Shown in pieces: positions 49,701 to 61,996 of a stretch of DNA of 64,000 nt (positions are counted from its first letter, which is position 1; every line of letters starts with the position of its first letter). The translations under genes and the position numbers were made by a program. The stretch comes from Balaenoptera acutorostrata. Lineage: Eukaryota; Chordata; Mammalia; Artiodactyla; Balaenopteridae. Where the stretch lies: contig NC_080069.1 in the NCBI RefSeq assembly GCF_949987535.1, positions 41,095,269-41,159,268 of the forward strand. Direction: 5' to 3'. The notes under the pieces were generated by a model that saw nothing but the letters and a program-made list of their open reading frames with translations, was not told the origin of the DNA and ran no database searches.

Positions 49701-49835
49701 GAAACCATCAGAAATGCCCATTTCCAGGCCCACCACAGACCTATTAAATCAGAAACTCTCAGGGTAGCCCAGAAATCTGTGTTTTCACAAGCTCTCTAGG
49801 AGTTTCTGAGGCAAAGTCAAGTTTGCAAACCACCA
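49700..49835 (+). mobile_element. MER5-type hAT element, partial
   Basis: caggcccaccacagacctat, taaatcagaaactctcaggg, agtttctgaggcaaagtcaa and gtttgcaaaccacca fit the second half of a MER5-type element. Confidence 0.5.
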
Positions 49836-50085
49836 CCATAGGATTAATTAAAATCACTATAGTACAGTCCCTCTCCCAAACCTTATTCATAATTGGAGAA
49901 TGAGAGGTCTTTCCTCCTTCAAAAGAAATGTCAAAGATAAACAGGCCAAAGGGGGAGTCAGGAGGAGGTTTAGGTGTTTTTTTAAGGCCTAATTTACCAC
50001 TGCTCCTCCTCATTCATTTCAGGTTTGGGAATCTTGGTCATGGGCACCAACAAAGGCTGAGGAAAAAGCATCAGAAATGGATCTG

Positions 50086-50388
50086 GGCTTCCCTGGTGGC
50101 GCAGTGGTTGAGAGTCTGCCTGCCAATGCAGGGAACATGGGTTCGAGCCCTGGTCTGGGAGGATCCCACATGCCGCGGAGCAACTAGCCCCGTGAGCCAC
50201 AGCTGCTGAGCCTGTGCGTCTGGAGCCTGTGCTCTGCAATAAGAGAGGCCGCGATAGTGAGAGGCCCGCGCACCGCGACGAAGAGTGGCCCCCACTTGCT
50301 GCAACTAGAGAAAGCCCTTACGCAGAGACAAGGACCCAACACAGCCAAAAATTAATTAATTAATTAATTAATTAATTTTAAAAGAAAA
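50086..50388 (+). mobile_element. CHR-type tRNA-derived SINE, copy 2
   Basis: A second full-length SINE of the same family, same orientation, with about twenty base differences from copy 1 by eye. The A box tggcgcagtgg is at 50097-50107 and the B box ggttcgagccc at 50140-50150 is a perfect match to the Pol III consensus. The tail is (AATT)n rather than (AAAT)n. A perfect 13-base duplication, agaaatggatctg, flanks it at 50073-50085 and 50389-50401. It lies about 1 kb downstream of the transmembrane exon in the direction of NTRK2 transcription, in antisense orientation. Confidence 0.96.
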
Positions 50389-50401
50389 AGAAATGGATCT
50401 G

Positions 50402-51454
<1,053 letters not shown>

Positions 51455-51534
51455 CTAGAGAAATGAAGGGAGGGCAGTTATGATCTTGATAATTAGTTTC
51501 TTATATCCAGGTGATGCTGATTTTGATGGAGATG

Positions 51535-51670
51535 TTTAATATTTATTGAATACTTACTACCTGCTTTCCTAAGAACTTTATGGATATCAATTAATCTGTA
51601 ACAACCCTAGGAAGATTTATGCAGGTCCTATTATTATCCCTACTCTACAAATGAGAAAAGGTAAGTTAAA
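51535..51670 (-). repeat. MIR fragment
   Basis: Reverse MIR: aatatttattgaatacttac, aagaactttatggatatcaa, aacaaccctaggaagattta, tacaaatgagaaaaggtaag. Confidence 0.75.
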
Positions 51671-51775
51671 GCTTATAAAAATAGGGATCCAATTGATATT
51701 ATACAGATTATCATATACTAATACATCCTATCTTATTATATAATATATAGATAATAGGTATTTTATCTCTCCCGA

Positions 51776-51813
51776 TCCATCTATCTACCTATGTACCTAC
51801 CTACCTACCTATC
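51776..51813. repeat. (CTAC/CTAT)n microsatellite
   Basis: Tetranucleotide run ctatctacctatgtacctac ctacctacctatct. Confidence 0.9.
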
Positions 51814-51839
51814 TGGAGAGAGAAGTGAGAGAGAGAGTA

Positions 51840-52155
51840 TATAAAACATGAATGACAAAACACTAATAATTTTTGAAGCTGCTGAAAGATACAAGGGGGT
51901 TCATCTCATGATTTTCTCTACCACTGTACATGTTTGAAAACCGTCCATGATAAAAAAAATTTTTTTTAAGTTGGCTATTGTTGCTCTTAGAAGTCAGGGT
52001 GCCCTAGAGCAGTGAGTAGGTCTGGAAGGGAGCAGGAAGGCACTTGTGGGTGAGCGCAGCCTGTGAAAGCTCATGAGGTTGTAGACTTATGACATGTGAA
52101 TTTTTCTGTATGTATGAGAAAGATCAATACAAAGTTGTTTTTTTAACTTAAAGGT
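51840..52155 (+). mobile_element. Old L1M 3' tails
   Basis: Two old L1 ends in a row: the first has ggttcatctcatgattttct, actgtacatgtttgaaaacc, and ends in a run near 51970; the second has gtgaatttttctgtatgtat, aaagatcaatacaaagttg near 52100-52140. Both resemble common L1ME or L1MC tails. Confidence 0.5.
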
Positions 52156-52374
52156 GTAGCTGCAAGTTGTGAATCATACAAGTAGAGAAAGTAGATGCAG
52201 ATCGTTGTGAATCCTGTCACAGCCCCAAGCTGGGGATCACAGAGGCACAAGTGCATAATGCTAAGTACACACTAACAATTTAGAAACAATGATCGACACA
52301 GGACTATGTATCATCTTCCATTTTTGCTGTTTACCCCAAAGTCCCACTTCCAAAATAAATTTGTTTCTATAAAC

Positions 52375-52590
52375 CAGGAGTTGGCAAACTTTTCCTGTAA
52401 AGGGTCATATAGTAAATATTTTAGGCTCTGGGGGCCTACAGTCTGTGTTGCAACTAGTCAACTCCCCTGCTGTAGTGTGAAAACAGCCACAGACAATATG
52501 CAAACAAATGGGCGTGTCTGTGTTCCAATAAAACTCTATTTACCACAACAGATGGATAGCTGGATTTGGATATAGTTTGCCTAAACTGTC
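52375..52590 (+). mobile_element. Non-autonomous hAT-Charlie element (MER3/MER5 group), copy 4
   Basis: ccaggagttggcaaactttt, cctgtaaagggtcatatagt, gtgtgaaaacagccacagac, gtgttccaataaaactctat, gctggatttggatatagttt follow the consensus closely, with inverted ends. Confidence 0.85.
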
Positions 52591-52689
52591 CTAGATGTCC
52601 ATACTGACTTAAATGTCTAAGTTTCATTTAATCCACATAACAGTCCATACGACATATTATTATTGTCCTCATCTGTGGTAATCATTAGT

Positions 52690-53250
52690 GTTGTTTCCCA
52701 AACATTTCTGTTTTCCTCTATGTTTCTCTTTGTAGGATTCACTTCCTGGTTCCTTGTGGTCAGATGGGTTCACATGACTAGTTCTGGCCAATGAGTTGAG
52801 ACTTGTATCACTGCCAGGAGGAGGATTTCACTGCTTACTGCAAGATCTTAGACTAAAGCAGTGGTCCTCAACCAAGGATAATGTTGCACCCAGGGGACAT
52901 TTGGCAATTTGGAGTTGTCACAACTGGGAGAAAGGTGCTACTAGCATCTAGTGGGTTGAGGCCAGGGATTCTGCTAAACATCCTGCAGTGCCCAGGAGAG
53001 CCCCCCACAAAAAAATTATTCATCAATAATAATAGTGCCAAGGGTAGCGCTCTCTTTCACTGTGCCATAATAAATGCTAACTTTTCAAAAGGCATCTGCC
53101 TTGTCAGCCTCATCTTGGAATGAGGATGAGGCTGATAGAGCTCCCAGCCAATACGCGTAATGAAGCAAGAAATAAACGTTTGTTGTTTTAAGCCACTGAA
53201 ATTTGGGGGTTTTTGTTACTGCAGCAGCATAGCTTATCCTGACTGATATA
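52690..53250 (+). repeat. Ancient LTR-like repeat, interrupted by a MER20-like element
   Basis: Left part: tttctctttgtaggattcac, agttctggccaatgagttga (52700-52857). Right part: gaagcaagaaataaacgttt, gttgttttaagccactgaaa, tatcctgactgatata (53150-53250). These are the two ends of a common old repeat whose family I cannot name with certainty. The middle is occupied by a younger element. Confidence 0.5.
52859..53050 (+). mobile_element. MER20-like hAT element
   Basis: cagtggtcctcaaccaagga, caggggacatttggcaattt, tgctactagcatctagtggg, ggccagggattctgctaaac, atcctgcagtgcccaggaga, aatagtgccaagggtag follow MER20 from end to end. It splits an LTR-like repeat. Confidence 0.8.
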
Positions 53251-53267
53251 CCCAGCTTATAGTGAGA

Positions 53268-53505
53268 GGCAGTGTCAAGTGGAGATTAAGAATATGGATT
53301 GTTCCTGAGTTTGAAATTTAGATTTACCACTTATTAACTACATGGTTTCCAAATTACTTAACCTCTCAGCATCTCATAATCTTCATGTATAAAATAGAAA
53401 ATATAATAACGTTACCTTGCAGGTTGTTATAAATCCTCAATTAGTCAATGCAGATAATGGTCTTGACACAGTGCTTACTATAATAAGTAATTAATTATGT
53501 TGGCT
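53268..53505 (+). repeat. MIR SINE
   Basis: Forward MIR, nearly full length: gtggagattaagaatatgga, tttaccacttattaactaca, cttaacctctcagcatctca, accttgcaggttgttataaa, agtgcttactataataa. Confidence 0.85.
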
Positions 53506-54129
53506 ATGATGATGATGATAAAACTGAGATTTATAAAATAAATAAATAAATAAGCAGCTCAAGATCATACCTCTCAAACTTGGGATTGGAATCAAAGTCT
53601 GCCCAAGTATAAAATCTGTGATTTATGTGTGATTTACCCACTACATTGCCTCTCCAAAGCATGTGGCTGAGAGTGAAGGCAGGATAATGAAAACATATGG
53701 CTAATCCCTCCACAGCACCTTCAGATGGGGTCAGATGGGGACAGCATTAAATAAGCTACAAAGCACAGAAAAGAGCACATGCCAAACAGTTGGCTAGGAT
53801 GGAGCAAAGGTGTAATCATTCTCTCCTCTGGTGCTTCAGCTGTGAGTGGCTGTCCCACAGAATGCTTCTGCAGATGTCTGAGTACAAACTTAACTCTGTC
53901 TCTGTGGCCTATATATAAATAGAATGGTAGTGATTCCTAAAAGGCTAGTTATAAATCAACTTGTTCTAACCAAGATCATTTCCCTCAAACTTACCTAATG
54001 ATTTCAGATGTTTCTTTCTCAATCTTTATTTCTAACTAACATTTGCATGGGAAAGAGATCATAATATTTTAGCTATAAGTTTCTCTACCCTATTATTAAA
54101 TTCCAAAATTCTACAGATGAAAGAAGAAT
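53506..54129. other. Intronic sequence with no recognised feature
   Basis: A short (ATAA)n run at 53534-53552; otherwise nothing recognised. Confidence 0.45.
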
Positions 54130-54250
54130 TCATTAATAAACAAGTTCAAATACTATTTTATAGATAAGGATCCTGGGACAGAGAGACATTTGGAGGACTT
54201 GCCCTGAGTCCCAGGATCACTCTGCAGAACCACAGTACAGTCTTACCCAC
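54130..54250 (-). repeat. MIR fragment
   Basis: Reverse MIR: ttttatagataaggatcctg, ggacagagagacatttggag, gacttgccctgagtcccagg. It forms a head-to-head pair with the next MIR. Confidence 0.65.
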
Positions 54251-54254
54251 TTTG

Positions 54255-54425
54255 TAAAGTACTCAACTGGCATTCCAGAGATCTATGTCGTAATGAACCC
54301 AGGATACCTTGCCTTTACCAGCTGTGAGAACTCACATGTGCTTCACTTCTCCCAGCCTCTGTTTCCTCATTTGTACGTGGGGATAATAATACCTGCCCTG
54401 CATTATCTATTTCATTAAAGAATAT
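54255..54425 (+). repeat. MIR SINE
   Basis: Forward MIR: accagctgtgagaactcaca, tctcccagcctctgtttcct, catttgtacgtggggataat, aatacctgccctgcatt. Confidence 0.8.
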
Positions 54426-55398
54426 TTAAGTCCTCTTAGAAAATGGAAAGGTGTTCTTCTCCAGAAAAGCAGCTAATGATCTGCTAACAAATATTTCAAC
54501 CTATTGAAGCAGTTCTAAATGTGAAGAATCCTTTAATAAACAAAGACTCCTGTGACAATGAGAAGAATAATTTCCTCAAAAACAAATTATTTGATAAATA
54601 CAGAATTTCATGTACTCTGTGCATGTGTGTTGGGGTGGGGGTGGTCTTCACATGGGAGAAAAGCAGGAGTGAGTTTGTTTGTTTGTTTGGTTGTTTGGTT
54701 AGTTGGTTTTTATCTGAGGCTACCTCTCAGCATAGAACAAAGAGCTGCTCTCCTCTGAAAATCCAGCAGGGTTCATGAGGAGCATCTGTTAGACCAGAAA
54801 GGTGAATGCTTAAGGCTGTCTTGCAAATGCTCTGAAAACACCTTTGAATTTTGTATCAGCTCCCTGACTCTGAAACTCTTTCTCTAATCTAATGATCTCC
54901 CCTGTGATCAGGGACTGTTATGTATCAAATATTTGATCCACACATAATTTTAAAATTTTCTTTAAATTCTACAAAACATTGCCTTGCATCTCTCATGCAG
55001 ATTTCTAAGGGCCACAGGTGGAGTCAAAACATACAGACTTTCAATGAAGATTATTTTCACTGACCTTGCCTTCCAATGACCCTCCTATAGGTAGTTCAAA
55101 CATCGAGATACGCCAATTGGGGGCTTAAATTTATCATTTGGATTCAAAGGAGAAAACTGAAGTTGGTATATAATTTTTAGTAATTGGAATACATACACAT
55201 CTGTGGGCTTAACACATGTTCCTTGGATTCCTTACATATGCAAACAACATTCTCAAACCAAGAAACATTAAGTGGTTTGGTATGAGAGTAAAAACTGAAA
55301 TGAATGCATAAGGCAGGAATTAGAAAACATTCTGCAGTTGATTTAACACAGCAGTTTTCCTTGTTATTTCAATGCAATGCACATAGTCATCTGTGGAA
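54426..55398. other. Intronic sequence with no recognised feature
   Basis: A short (GTTT)n run sits at 54676-54708. No exon or named repeat recognised. Confidence 0.45.
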
Positions 55399-55436
<38 letters not shown>

Positions 55437-55438
55437 TC
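55399..55438. repeat. (TG)n microsatellite
   Basis: About 15 uninterrupted GT units followed by gtgtgtgtc after one extra g. Confidence 0.95.
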
Positions 55439-55614
55439 TCCAAATACTGGATGTGCATATTTTGAGTTGCAGTTAAGTTGTATCTATTTATGAGCCTCCT
55501 GGTCCCACTGCATGGCCCTGGTTTAAATATCCATCACATCTCTTTATCATTGCACCAGACACCTAAATCATCATCACCCCACTTCTAATCCCTCTCTTCT
55601 GCAACCCATTCTAT

Positions 55615-56095
55615 AGTGTTCATCATTAGTCTAATCACCTCCTAGGTGCCAGGCACTATTCTAAGGACTAGGGATACAGCCATGAAAAACACTGACCGGG
55701 TTGCCTATACTAAGAATCTTACTAAAGAATCAGGGAAGGGAAAAAGATATTAAACATGTAAACAAATAAATAATCAAGGTAATTACACACAATAATAACT
55801 GCTCAGAAGAAAATGAAACAGGGTAATGGCTGCTGCTGGCCACTCTAGCTAAAGCTATGTGATGACCATTGGGAAGTGCATACCTTCTAGAGAGAATGGT
55901 AAATGTGAAGGCTGTGAGACAAGAGTAAGCCTGGAGCATGCAAGAGAGTATTTTAAAAAGATAGTTGGTAAACAGTGAAGAGAGTATGGAGATGAAGTCA
56001 GAGAGACAGACAAGGTCAAGATATGTAGGGCCCTGTTAGCCACCATGAGGAGTTGGTTTCTATAACAAAAGTTTTATTACAATGCATTGGGAAGA
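55615..56095 (-). repeat. L2 LINE fragment
   Basis: Reverse L2: gccaggcactattctaagga, ctagggatacagccatgaaa, aagcctggagcatgcaagag, atgtagggccctgttagcca follow L2 order. Diverged. Confidence 0.7.
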
Positions 56096-56159
56096 CTCTG
56101 AGAATGATAATAAAAGAGTGATCACTCAAGGGAGAAGGCTCAAGGGTGGTGTAAGAAGA

Positions 56160-59100
56160 TCCTAAACTCATCTCCTACCATGGACACAGCAAATATTTCA
56201 ACTAAAGATGAAATAATTCCCTCAGAAAGGGACCGGAAAACTAGATGAACAAAGCCTCCACTTGTGCCATCACAAGTATAAAACGTGGGAATAGGGAGTA
56301 AAAAAGATAAAGCTTTGGAATGTGTTCAAATTTAAATTGTTACCAACTTAAAATAGGCTACTACTTACATAGGATGTTATATGTGAACCTCATAATAACC
56401 ACAAAGGAAAAACTCATAGTAAATACAGGAAAAAAATGATAAGGGAATCTAAACATAACACTAAAGAAAACCACCAAAACACAAGGTAAGAGAGAAAGAG
56501 AATAAGAAAGGAACTACAAAGACAGCCATAAAACAACTAACAAAATGACAGCAATACATACTGGTCAATAATTACTTTAAATGTAAATGGACTAAATTCA
56601 CCAATTAAAAGAGCAACTGAAGGGATAAAAAAGCATGGTCTATCTATATGTTGCCTACAACATACTCACTTCAGAAGAAAGAATACACAAAGACTGAAAA
56701 TGAAGAGATGGAAAAAGATATTCCAGGCAAATGGAAATAAAAAGAAAGCTGGAATAATAGACAAAACAAACACAGTAATAAAAGACAAAGGGCATTACAT
56801 AATGATAAAGGGGTCAATCCAGCAAGAAGATATAACATTTACAAATGTATATTCACCCAACACAGGAGCACCAAGATACATAGAGCAAATATTAATGTAC
56901 TTAAAGAGAGAAATTGAGAGTAATGCAATAATAGTAGGGGACTTTAACACCCCACTTACACCAATGGATAGATTATCCAAACAGAAAATTAATAAGGAAA
57001 GATCAGACTTTGACACATACCAGATGACCTTACTAGACATACACAGAACATTCCATCCAAAAGCAGTAGATATACATTCTTCTCAAGTGCACATGGAAGA
57101 TTCTCCAAGATAGATCACATGTTAGGTCACTAAACAAGTCTTAATAAATGCAAGAGGATTAAAATCATATCAAGCATCTCCTCCACTGACAATTGCATGA
57201 AACTGGAAATCAATCACAAGAAAAAAATGGGAAAAACTACAAAAACGTGAAGATTAAGCAACATGCTACTAAACAACCAATGGATCTTTGAAGAAATAAA
57301 AGGAGAAATTTTTTAAAATACATAGCAACGAATAAAAACAGAAATACAACATACCAAAATCTTTGGAATGCAGCAAAAGTGGTTACAAGAGGGAAGTTCA
57401 TAGCAATACAGGCCAACTTCAAGACACTAGAAAAATCCCAAATAAGCAGTCTAACTTTACACCTAAAGGAACTAGAAAAAGAATAACAAATGAAGCCCAT
57501 TATTAGTAGAAGGAAGGAAATAATAAAAATCAGAGCAGAAAAAAATAAAGACTGAAAAACAGAAAAGATCAATAAAACTAAGAGCTGGTTCTTTAAAAAA
57601 AATAAACAAAATCAATAGAACTTTAGCTAGACTAATAAAAAAGAGAGATGACTCATATATAACATCAGAAATGAAAGAGAAATAACAATGACACCATAGA
57701 AAAACAAAGGATCATAAGAGATTATTAAAAACAATTATTTGCCAAAATATTGGACAACCTAGAACAAATGGATAAACTCCTAGAAACACAATTTTCCAAG
57801 ACTGAATTATGAAGAAAAAGAAAATCTGTATAGACAAATTACTAGTAAGGGAATTGAAACAGCAATCAAAATTCTCTCAACAAACAAAAGCCCAGGACAA
57901 GAGGGCTTCAATGGCAAATTCTACAAAACATTCCAAGAATATTTAAGACCTATCCTTCTTAAATCCTTCCAGAAAATTGAAGAGGAAGGAAGCCTTCCAA
58001 ACACATTCTACAAAGCTAGCATTTTCCTGATACCAAAACAAGACAAGGACACCACAAAAAAAGAGAGAATTACCGGCCAATATTCTTGATGAACACAGAT
58101 GCAAAAATCCTCAACGAATATTAGCAAAACATATCCAATAATGCATTAAAAGGATCATACACCACAATGAAATATAATTTATTCCAGGGATTCAAGGATG
58201 GTTCAATATCTGCAAATCAATCAATGTGATATATAACATTAACAAGATGAAGGGTAAACCATCACATGATCATCTCAATAAATGAAGAAAAAAGCACCTG
58301 ACAAAATTCAACATCCACTTATGATAACAACTCAACAAAGTGCGTACAGAGGGAACATATTTCAACATAATAAAGGCCATATATGACAAACCCACAGCTA
58401 ACATCATACTCAGTGGTGAAAAGCAGAAAGCTTTTCCTCTAAGATCAGGAACAAGACAAGGATGCCCACTCTTGCCACTTTCATTCAACATAGGGTTGGA
58501 AGTCCTAGTCACAGAAATTAGGCAAGAAAAAGAAATAAAAGGCATCCAAATCAGAAAGGAGGAAGTAAAACCGTCATGATTTTCAGATGACATGATAAAA
58601 TGTACGGCATTTCTATACACTAATAATGATCTATCAGAAAGAGAAATTAAGAAAATAATCCCATTTACAATTGCACCAAAAGAATAAAATACCTAGGAAT
58701 AAATTTAACCAAAAGTGAAAGACCAACACCCTGAAAACTATAAGACCCTGACGAAAGAAATTGAAAAAGACACAAATAAGTGGAAAGATATTCCATATTC
58801 ATGAACTGGAAGAATTAATATTGTTAAAATGTCCATAGTACCCAATGTAATCTACTGATTCAGTGTAATCCCTATCAAAATTCCAATGGCATATCTCATA
58901 GACTTAGGACAAATAATCCTAAAATTTGAATAGTGCCACTAAAGAACCCAAATAGCCAAAACTATTATGAGAAAGAAGAACAAAGCTGGAGGTATCTCAC
59001 TCCCTGATTTCAAACTGTACTACAAAACTATAGTAATCAAAACAATATAGTACTAGCACAAAAACAGACACAGATCAAGAGAACAGCAGCAAGAACCCAG

Positions 59101-60455
59101 AAATAAACCCATACATATATGGACAGTTAATTTACAACAAGGGAGCAAAGAACATACAATGGAAAAAGGATAGTCTCTTCAATAAATGGTGCAGGGAAAA
59201 CTGGACAGCCACATGCAAAAGAATGAAACTAGACCACTATCTCATGCCACACACAAAAATTAACTCAAAATGGATTAAAGATTTGAATGTAAGACCTGAA
59301 ACCATAAAATTCTTAGAGGAAAACATAAGCAGTAACCTCATTGACATTAGTTTTAACAATGTTTTTGTGGATCTGAATCCAAAGGAAAAGGAAGCAAAAG
59401 CAAAAATAAACGAACGGTACTACATCAAACTAGAAAGCTTCTGCACAGTGAAGGAAACCATTATCAAAATAAAAATTCAACCTCCTGAGTGGAAGAAGAT
59501 ATTTGCAAATCACATATCTGATAAGGGGTTAATATCCAAAATATATAAAGAACTCATACAACTCAACAATAGAAAGACAAAGAACCAGATTAAAAATGTG
59601 CAGGAGATCTGAATAGACATTTTTTCCAAAGACATACAGATGGCCAATAAGCACATGAAAAGATGTTCAACATCACTAATTATTAGGGAAATGCAAATCA
59701 GAACCTCAATGAGATATCACCTCACACCTGTTAGTATGGCTATTATTGAAAAGCAAGAAACAACAAATGTTGTCAAGGATGCTGAGAAAAGGGAATCCTC
59801 ATACACTGTTGGTGCAGCTGTAAATTAGTGCAGCCACTATGTAAAACAGTATGGAGATTCCTGAAAAACTTAAAAATAGAACTACCATATGACCCAGCTA
59901 TTCCACTTCTGGCTATTTATACAAGAACACGAAAACACTAATTCAAAAGGATATATGCACCTGTATGTTCAATGCAGCACTATTTACAATATCCAAGATG
60001 TGGTAACAACCTAAGTGTCCATCAATAGACAAATGGATAAAGAAGATTGGAATATTTCCAATGGAAATGGAATGGAATGGAATATTACTCAGCCATTAAA
60101 AACAATGAAATCCTGCCATTTGTGACAACATGGATGGACCTTGAAGGTATTACGTTAACTGAAATAAGTCAGACAGAGAAAGACAAATACCATATGATTT
60201 CACTCATTTGTAGAATCAAAAAACAAAAACAAAACAAAACAAGCAAACAAAGAAAACAAAACAGAAACAGACTCATAGATACAGAGATCAGATTAGTGGT
60301 TACCAGAGAGGAAGGCGGCTGGGGGTGGGCAAAATGGGTAAATGCGGTCAACTGTATGGTGACGGATAGTAACTAGACTTGTGGGGATGATCACTTTGTA
60401 GTGTATTCAGATGTTGAATCACAAGGTAGTACAGATGAAACTTATAAAATAAAAA
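56160..60455 (+). pseudogene. Decayed L1M retrotransposon with broken ORF2 and 3' UTR
   Basis: A 4.3 kb L1 copy on the plus strand, probably of the L1MA/L1MB age class, lacking the 5' part. Order: sequence before ORF2 (56160-56560); endonuclease region with the motif IVGDFNTPLTPMDR around 56930-56970; reverse transcriptase region with [18 protein letters not shown] around 58440-58490; C-terminal region with [19 protein letters not shown] around 59250-59310; 3' UTR with atggatggaccttgaaggta and agtcagacagagaaagacaa (60130-60190) and an AAACA-rich tract. ORF2 is broken many times. The catalytic FADD box has become FSDD (58580-58591), directly after an in-frame stop at 58577-58579. It cannot move. 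Antisense to NTRK2. Confidence 0.92.
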
Positions 60456-60564
60456 ACTTATTAACAAAAGTCACTCAGGCTGCTATATGGAGAAAGGCCA
60501 GAAGATCACAAGAGTGGGAAGGGGGACAGGGTAGGATGCTGTGGCAGTCATCCAGGAACAAGCA

Positions 60565-60900
60565 ATTGTGGCAAACTTTCTCAGCAAAGGGCCAGATGGT
60601 AAATATTTCCAGCATTGCAGGCCATACAGACTTTGCTACAACTACTCCACATGTCCCTGTAGTGCAAAAGTAGCCACAGATGATATGTAAATAGGCATGA
60701 CTGTGTTCCAATAAAACTTTATTTATGGACCCTGACATGTGAATTTCATAAAATTTTCATTTGTCACAAAATGTCACCCTTCTTTTGATTTTTTTTTCAA
60801 ACCACTTAAAAATGTAAAAACTATTCTTAGCCTTCAGACTGCCCCCAAACAGGCATAAGCCAGACTTGGCCCGAGGGCCATAGTTTGCCAGCCTCTGGGT
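60565..60900 (+). mobile_element. Longer hAT-Charlie element (MER3/MER5 group), copy 5
   Basis: Starts like the other copies (gtggcaaactttctcagcaa, agggccagatggtaaatatt, ttccaataaaactttattta) but then carries about 120 extra bases (tttcataaaattttcatttg ... aaactattcttagccttcag) before the usual end ttggcccgagggccatagtt tgcc. It may represent a longer parent form. Confidence 0.8.
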
Positions 60901-61139
60901 TAGCCTGTGGCTGAGGCTGGGGAGGTGGGGAGATATGGATGGGTTGGCGGTTTACAAGGAGGCAGAACTCACGGGATGTTAGACTGGGCGCACAAGACAG
61001 GGAGGAAAAGAAAGGAATGGAGGAATCTGCTGGGTTTTGACCTGAGCAGCTGAGAGACCAGCCCCGCCACACAGTCCTGGGGAGATGCAGCCCTGCTGCT
61101 CACTCACGCCCCCTTCAATGCTCCTCCCTGCGCCATAAA

Positions 61140-61570
61140 GCTAACTCCCTGGCACTGTGGTTCAAGACCTCATGGCCCTGCCTCAGACCGCCCTCCCTTA
61201 CCTTCCAAGCAAGAATGCTTCCAGACTGCAGGCTCAGGCTCACACACCCAAAACGCCCTGCCCTTCGTTTCCGCTATGTCCAAATCCCAGGCATTTCCGC
61301 ACAGGCCATGGAAAATGCCACCTGTCCCACAAAGACTCCTCTGGCTCTCCCAGCAGGAAGGAACAGGGCGCCTGCCGCTCTCCTTCGCTCTCTCGCAGTG
61401 CCTTGCTCAGCCTCTGTTTGTAATTTAGGTACTGATATTCATGTCTCAGGTCTCTGACTTAAGTGTAAGCTCCAAAGGGACAGATATGTGTTTCATTCGT
61501 ATGTTTATATCTCCCCACGGCCAGTCCCTTCCAGAACCTACTGGATTCCTTACGTTTGGTGGGCACTGAA
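61140..61570 (+). repeat. L2 LINE 3' region
   Basis: L2 blocks: caagacctcatggccctgcc, gcctctgtttgtaatttagg, agtgtaagctccaaagggac, gtttatatctccccacggcc. It ends about 330 bases before the stalk exon's donor-side border. Confidence 0.65.
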
Positions 61571-61895
61571 ATTTTTATTAAAATATTTAAGGAGACAGGA
61601 AGAACTCTACGTGTCCCTGAATGAGAAAGCTGGTTTCTTGCTCTTCTAGTAATAATCTTTTAAAGGACAGATATTTAAAACAGGAATCACCATCAGTAGG
61701 TCAGAAACTCTATGGTACCTGTATCACTCTCTTAAACCTTTCCATTCTTTCCTCCACACTTCAACACTCTATTTATATCTGAACAATAAAAATGTTTTGT
61801 TGAAAGACTCGCACTGAAGCAGCTCCATTCCTCCAGCATTCAAGCATCCAAAATGCTCAGAACCATTCTACGAAACACCTAAGTATCCCACTCAC

Positions 61896-61996
61896 CGAGA
61901 GATGTTCCCGACCGGTTTTGTCAGCAACATCTGTGGAAGGGATTTCATTACTTCTGTTCGTGGTGTCCCCAATGTCATTTGCCGCAGTCCCATAAT
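61896..61996 (-). CDS. NTRK2: NTRK2 coding exon: extracellular juxtamembrane stalk
   Basis: This 101-base exon encodes the stalk that links the second Ig-like domain of TrkB to the membrane. On the minus strand it begins with the last two bases of an Asp codon and then reads [20 protein letters not shown], followed by [13 protein letters not shown], a sequence I recognise as TrkB. It holds one N-glycosylation sequon, Asn-Arg-Ser. The acceptor AG is at 61998-61997, preceded by a pyrimidine-rich stretch; the donor is TCG|gtgagt with GT at 61895-61894. The exon enters in phase 1 and leaves in phase 0, so the next exon must start on a full codon, which it does at 51454. The segment is hydrophilic, with no cysteine. 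From memory, human TrkB has Thr where this copy has Ala in DVADK; that comparison should be checked. No stop or frameshift is present. Confidence 0.96.

Larger units (their letters stand above)
51455..61895 (-). other. NTRK2: NTRK2 intron between stalk and transmembrane exons
   Basis: Intron of 10441 bases with GT at 61895-61894 and AG at 51456-51455. It is filled mainly by repeats: a MIR, L1 tails, a hAT element, a MER20-like element nested in an LTR-like repeat, two more MIR regions, an L2, a 4.3 kb L1M copy, another hAT element and another L2. No further coding exon was recognised. The stretches between the repeats (for example 53510-54130, 54430-55380 and 61570-61890) show no gene. Confidence 0.9.

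Noticed and set aside
56700..59612. Active reverse transcriptase gene
   Set aside because: The L1 ORF2 has many stops and frame breaks and its catalytic FADD is changed to FSDD.
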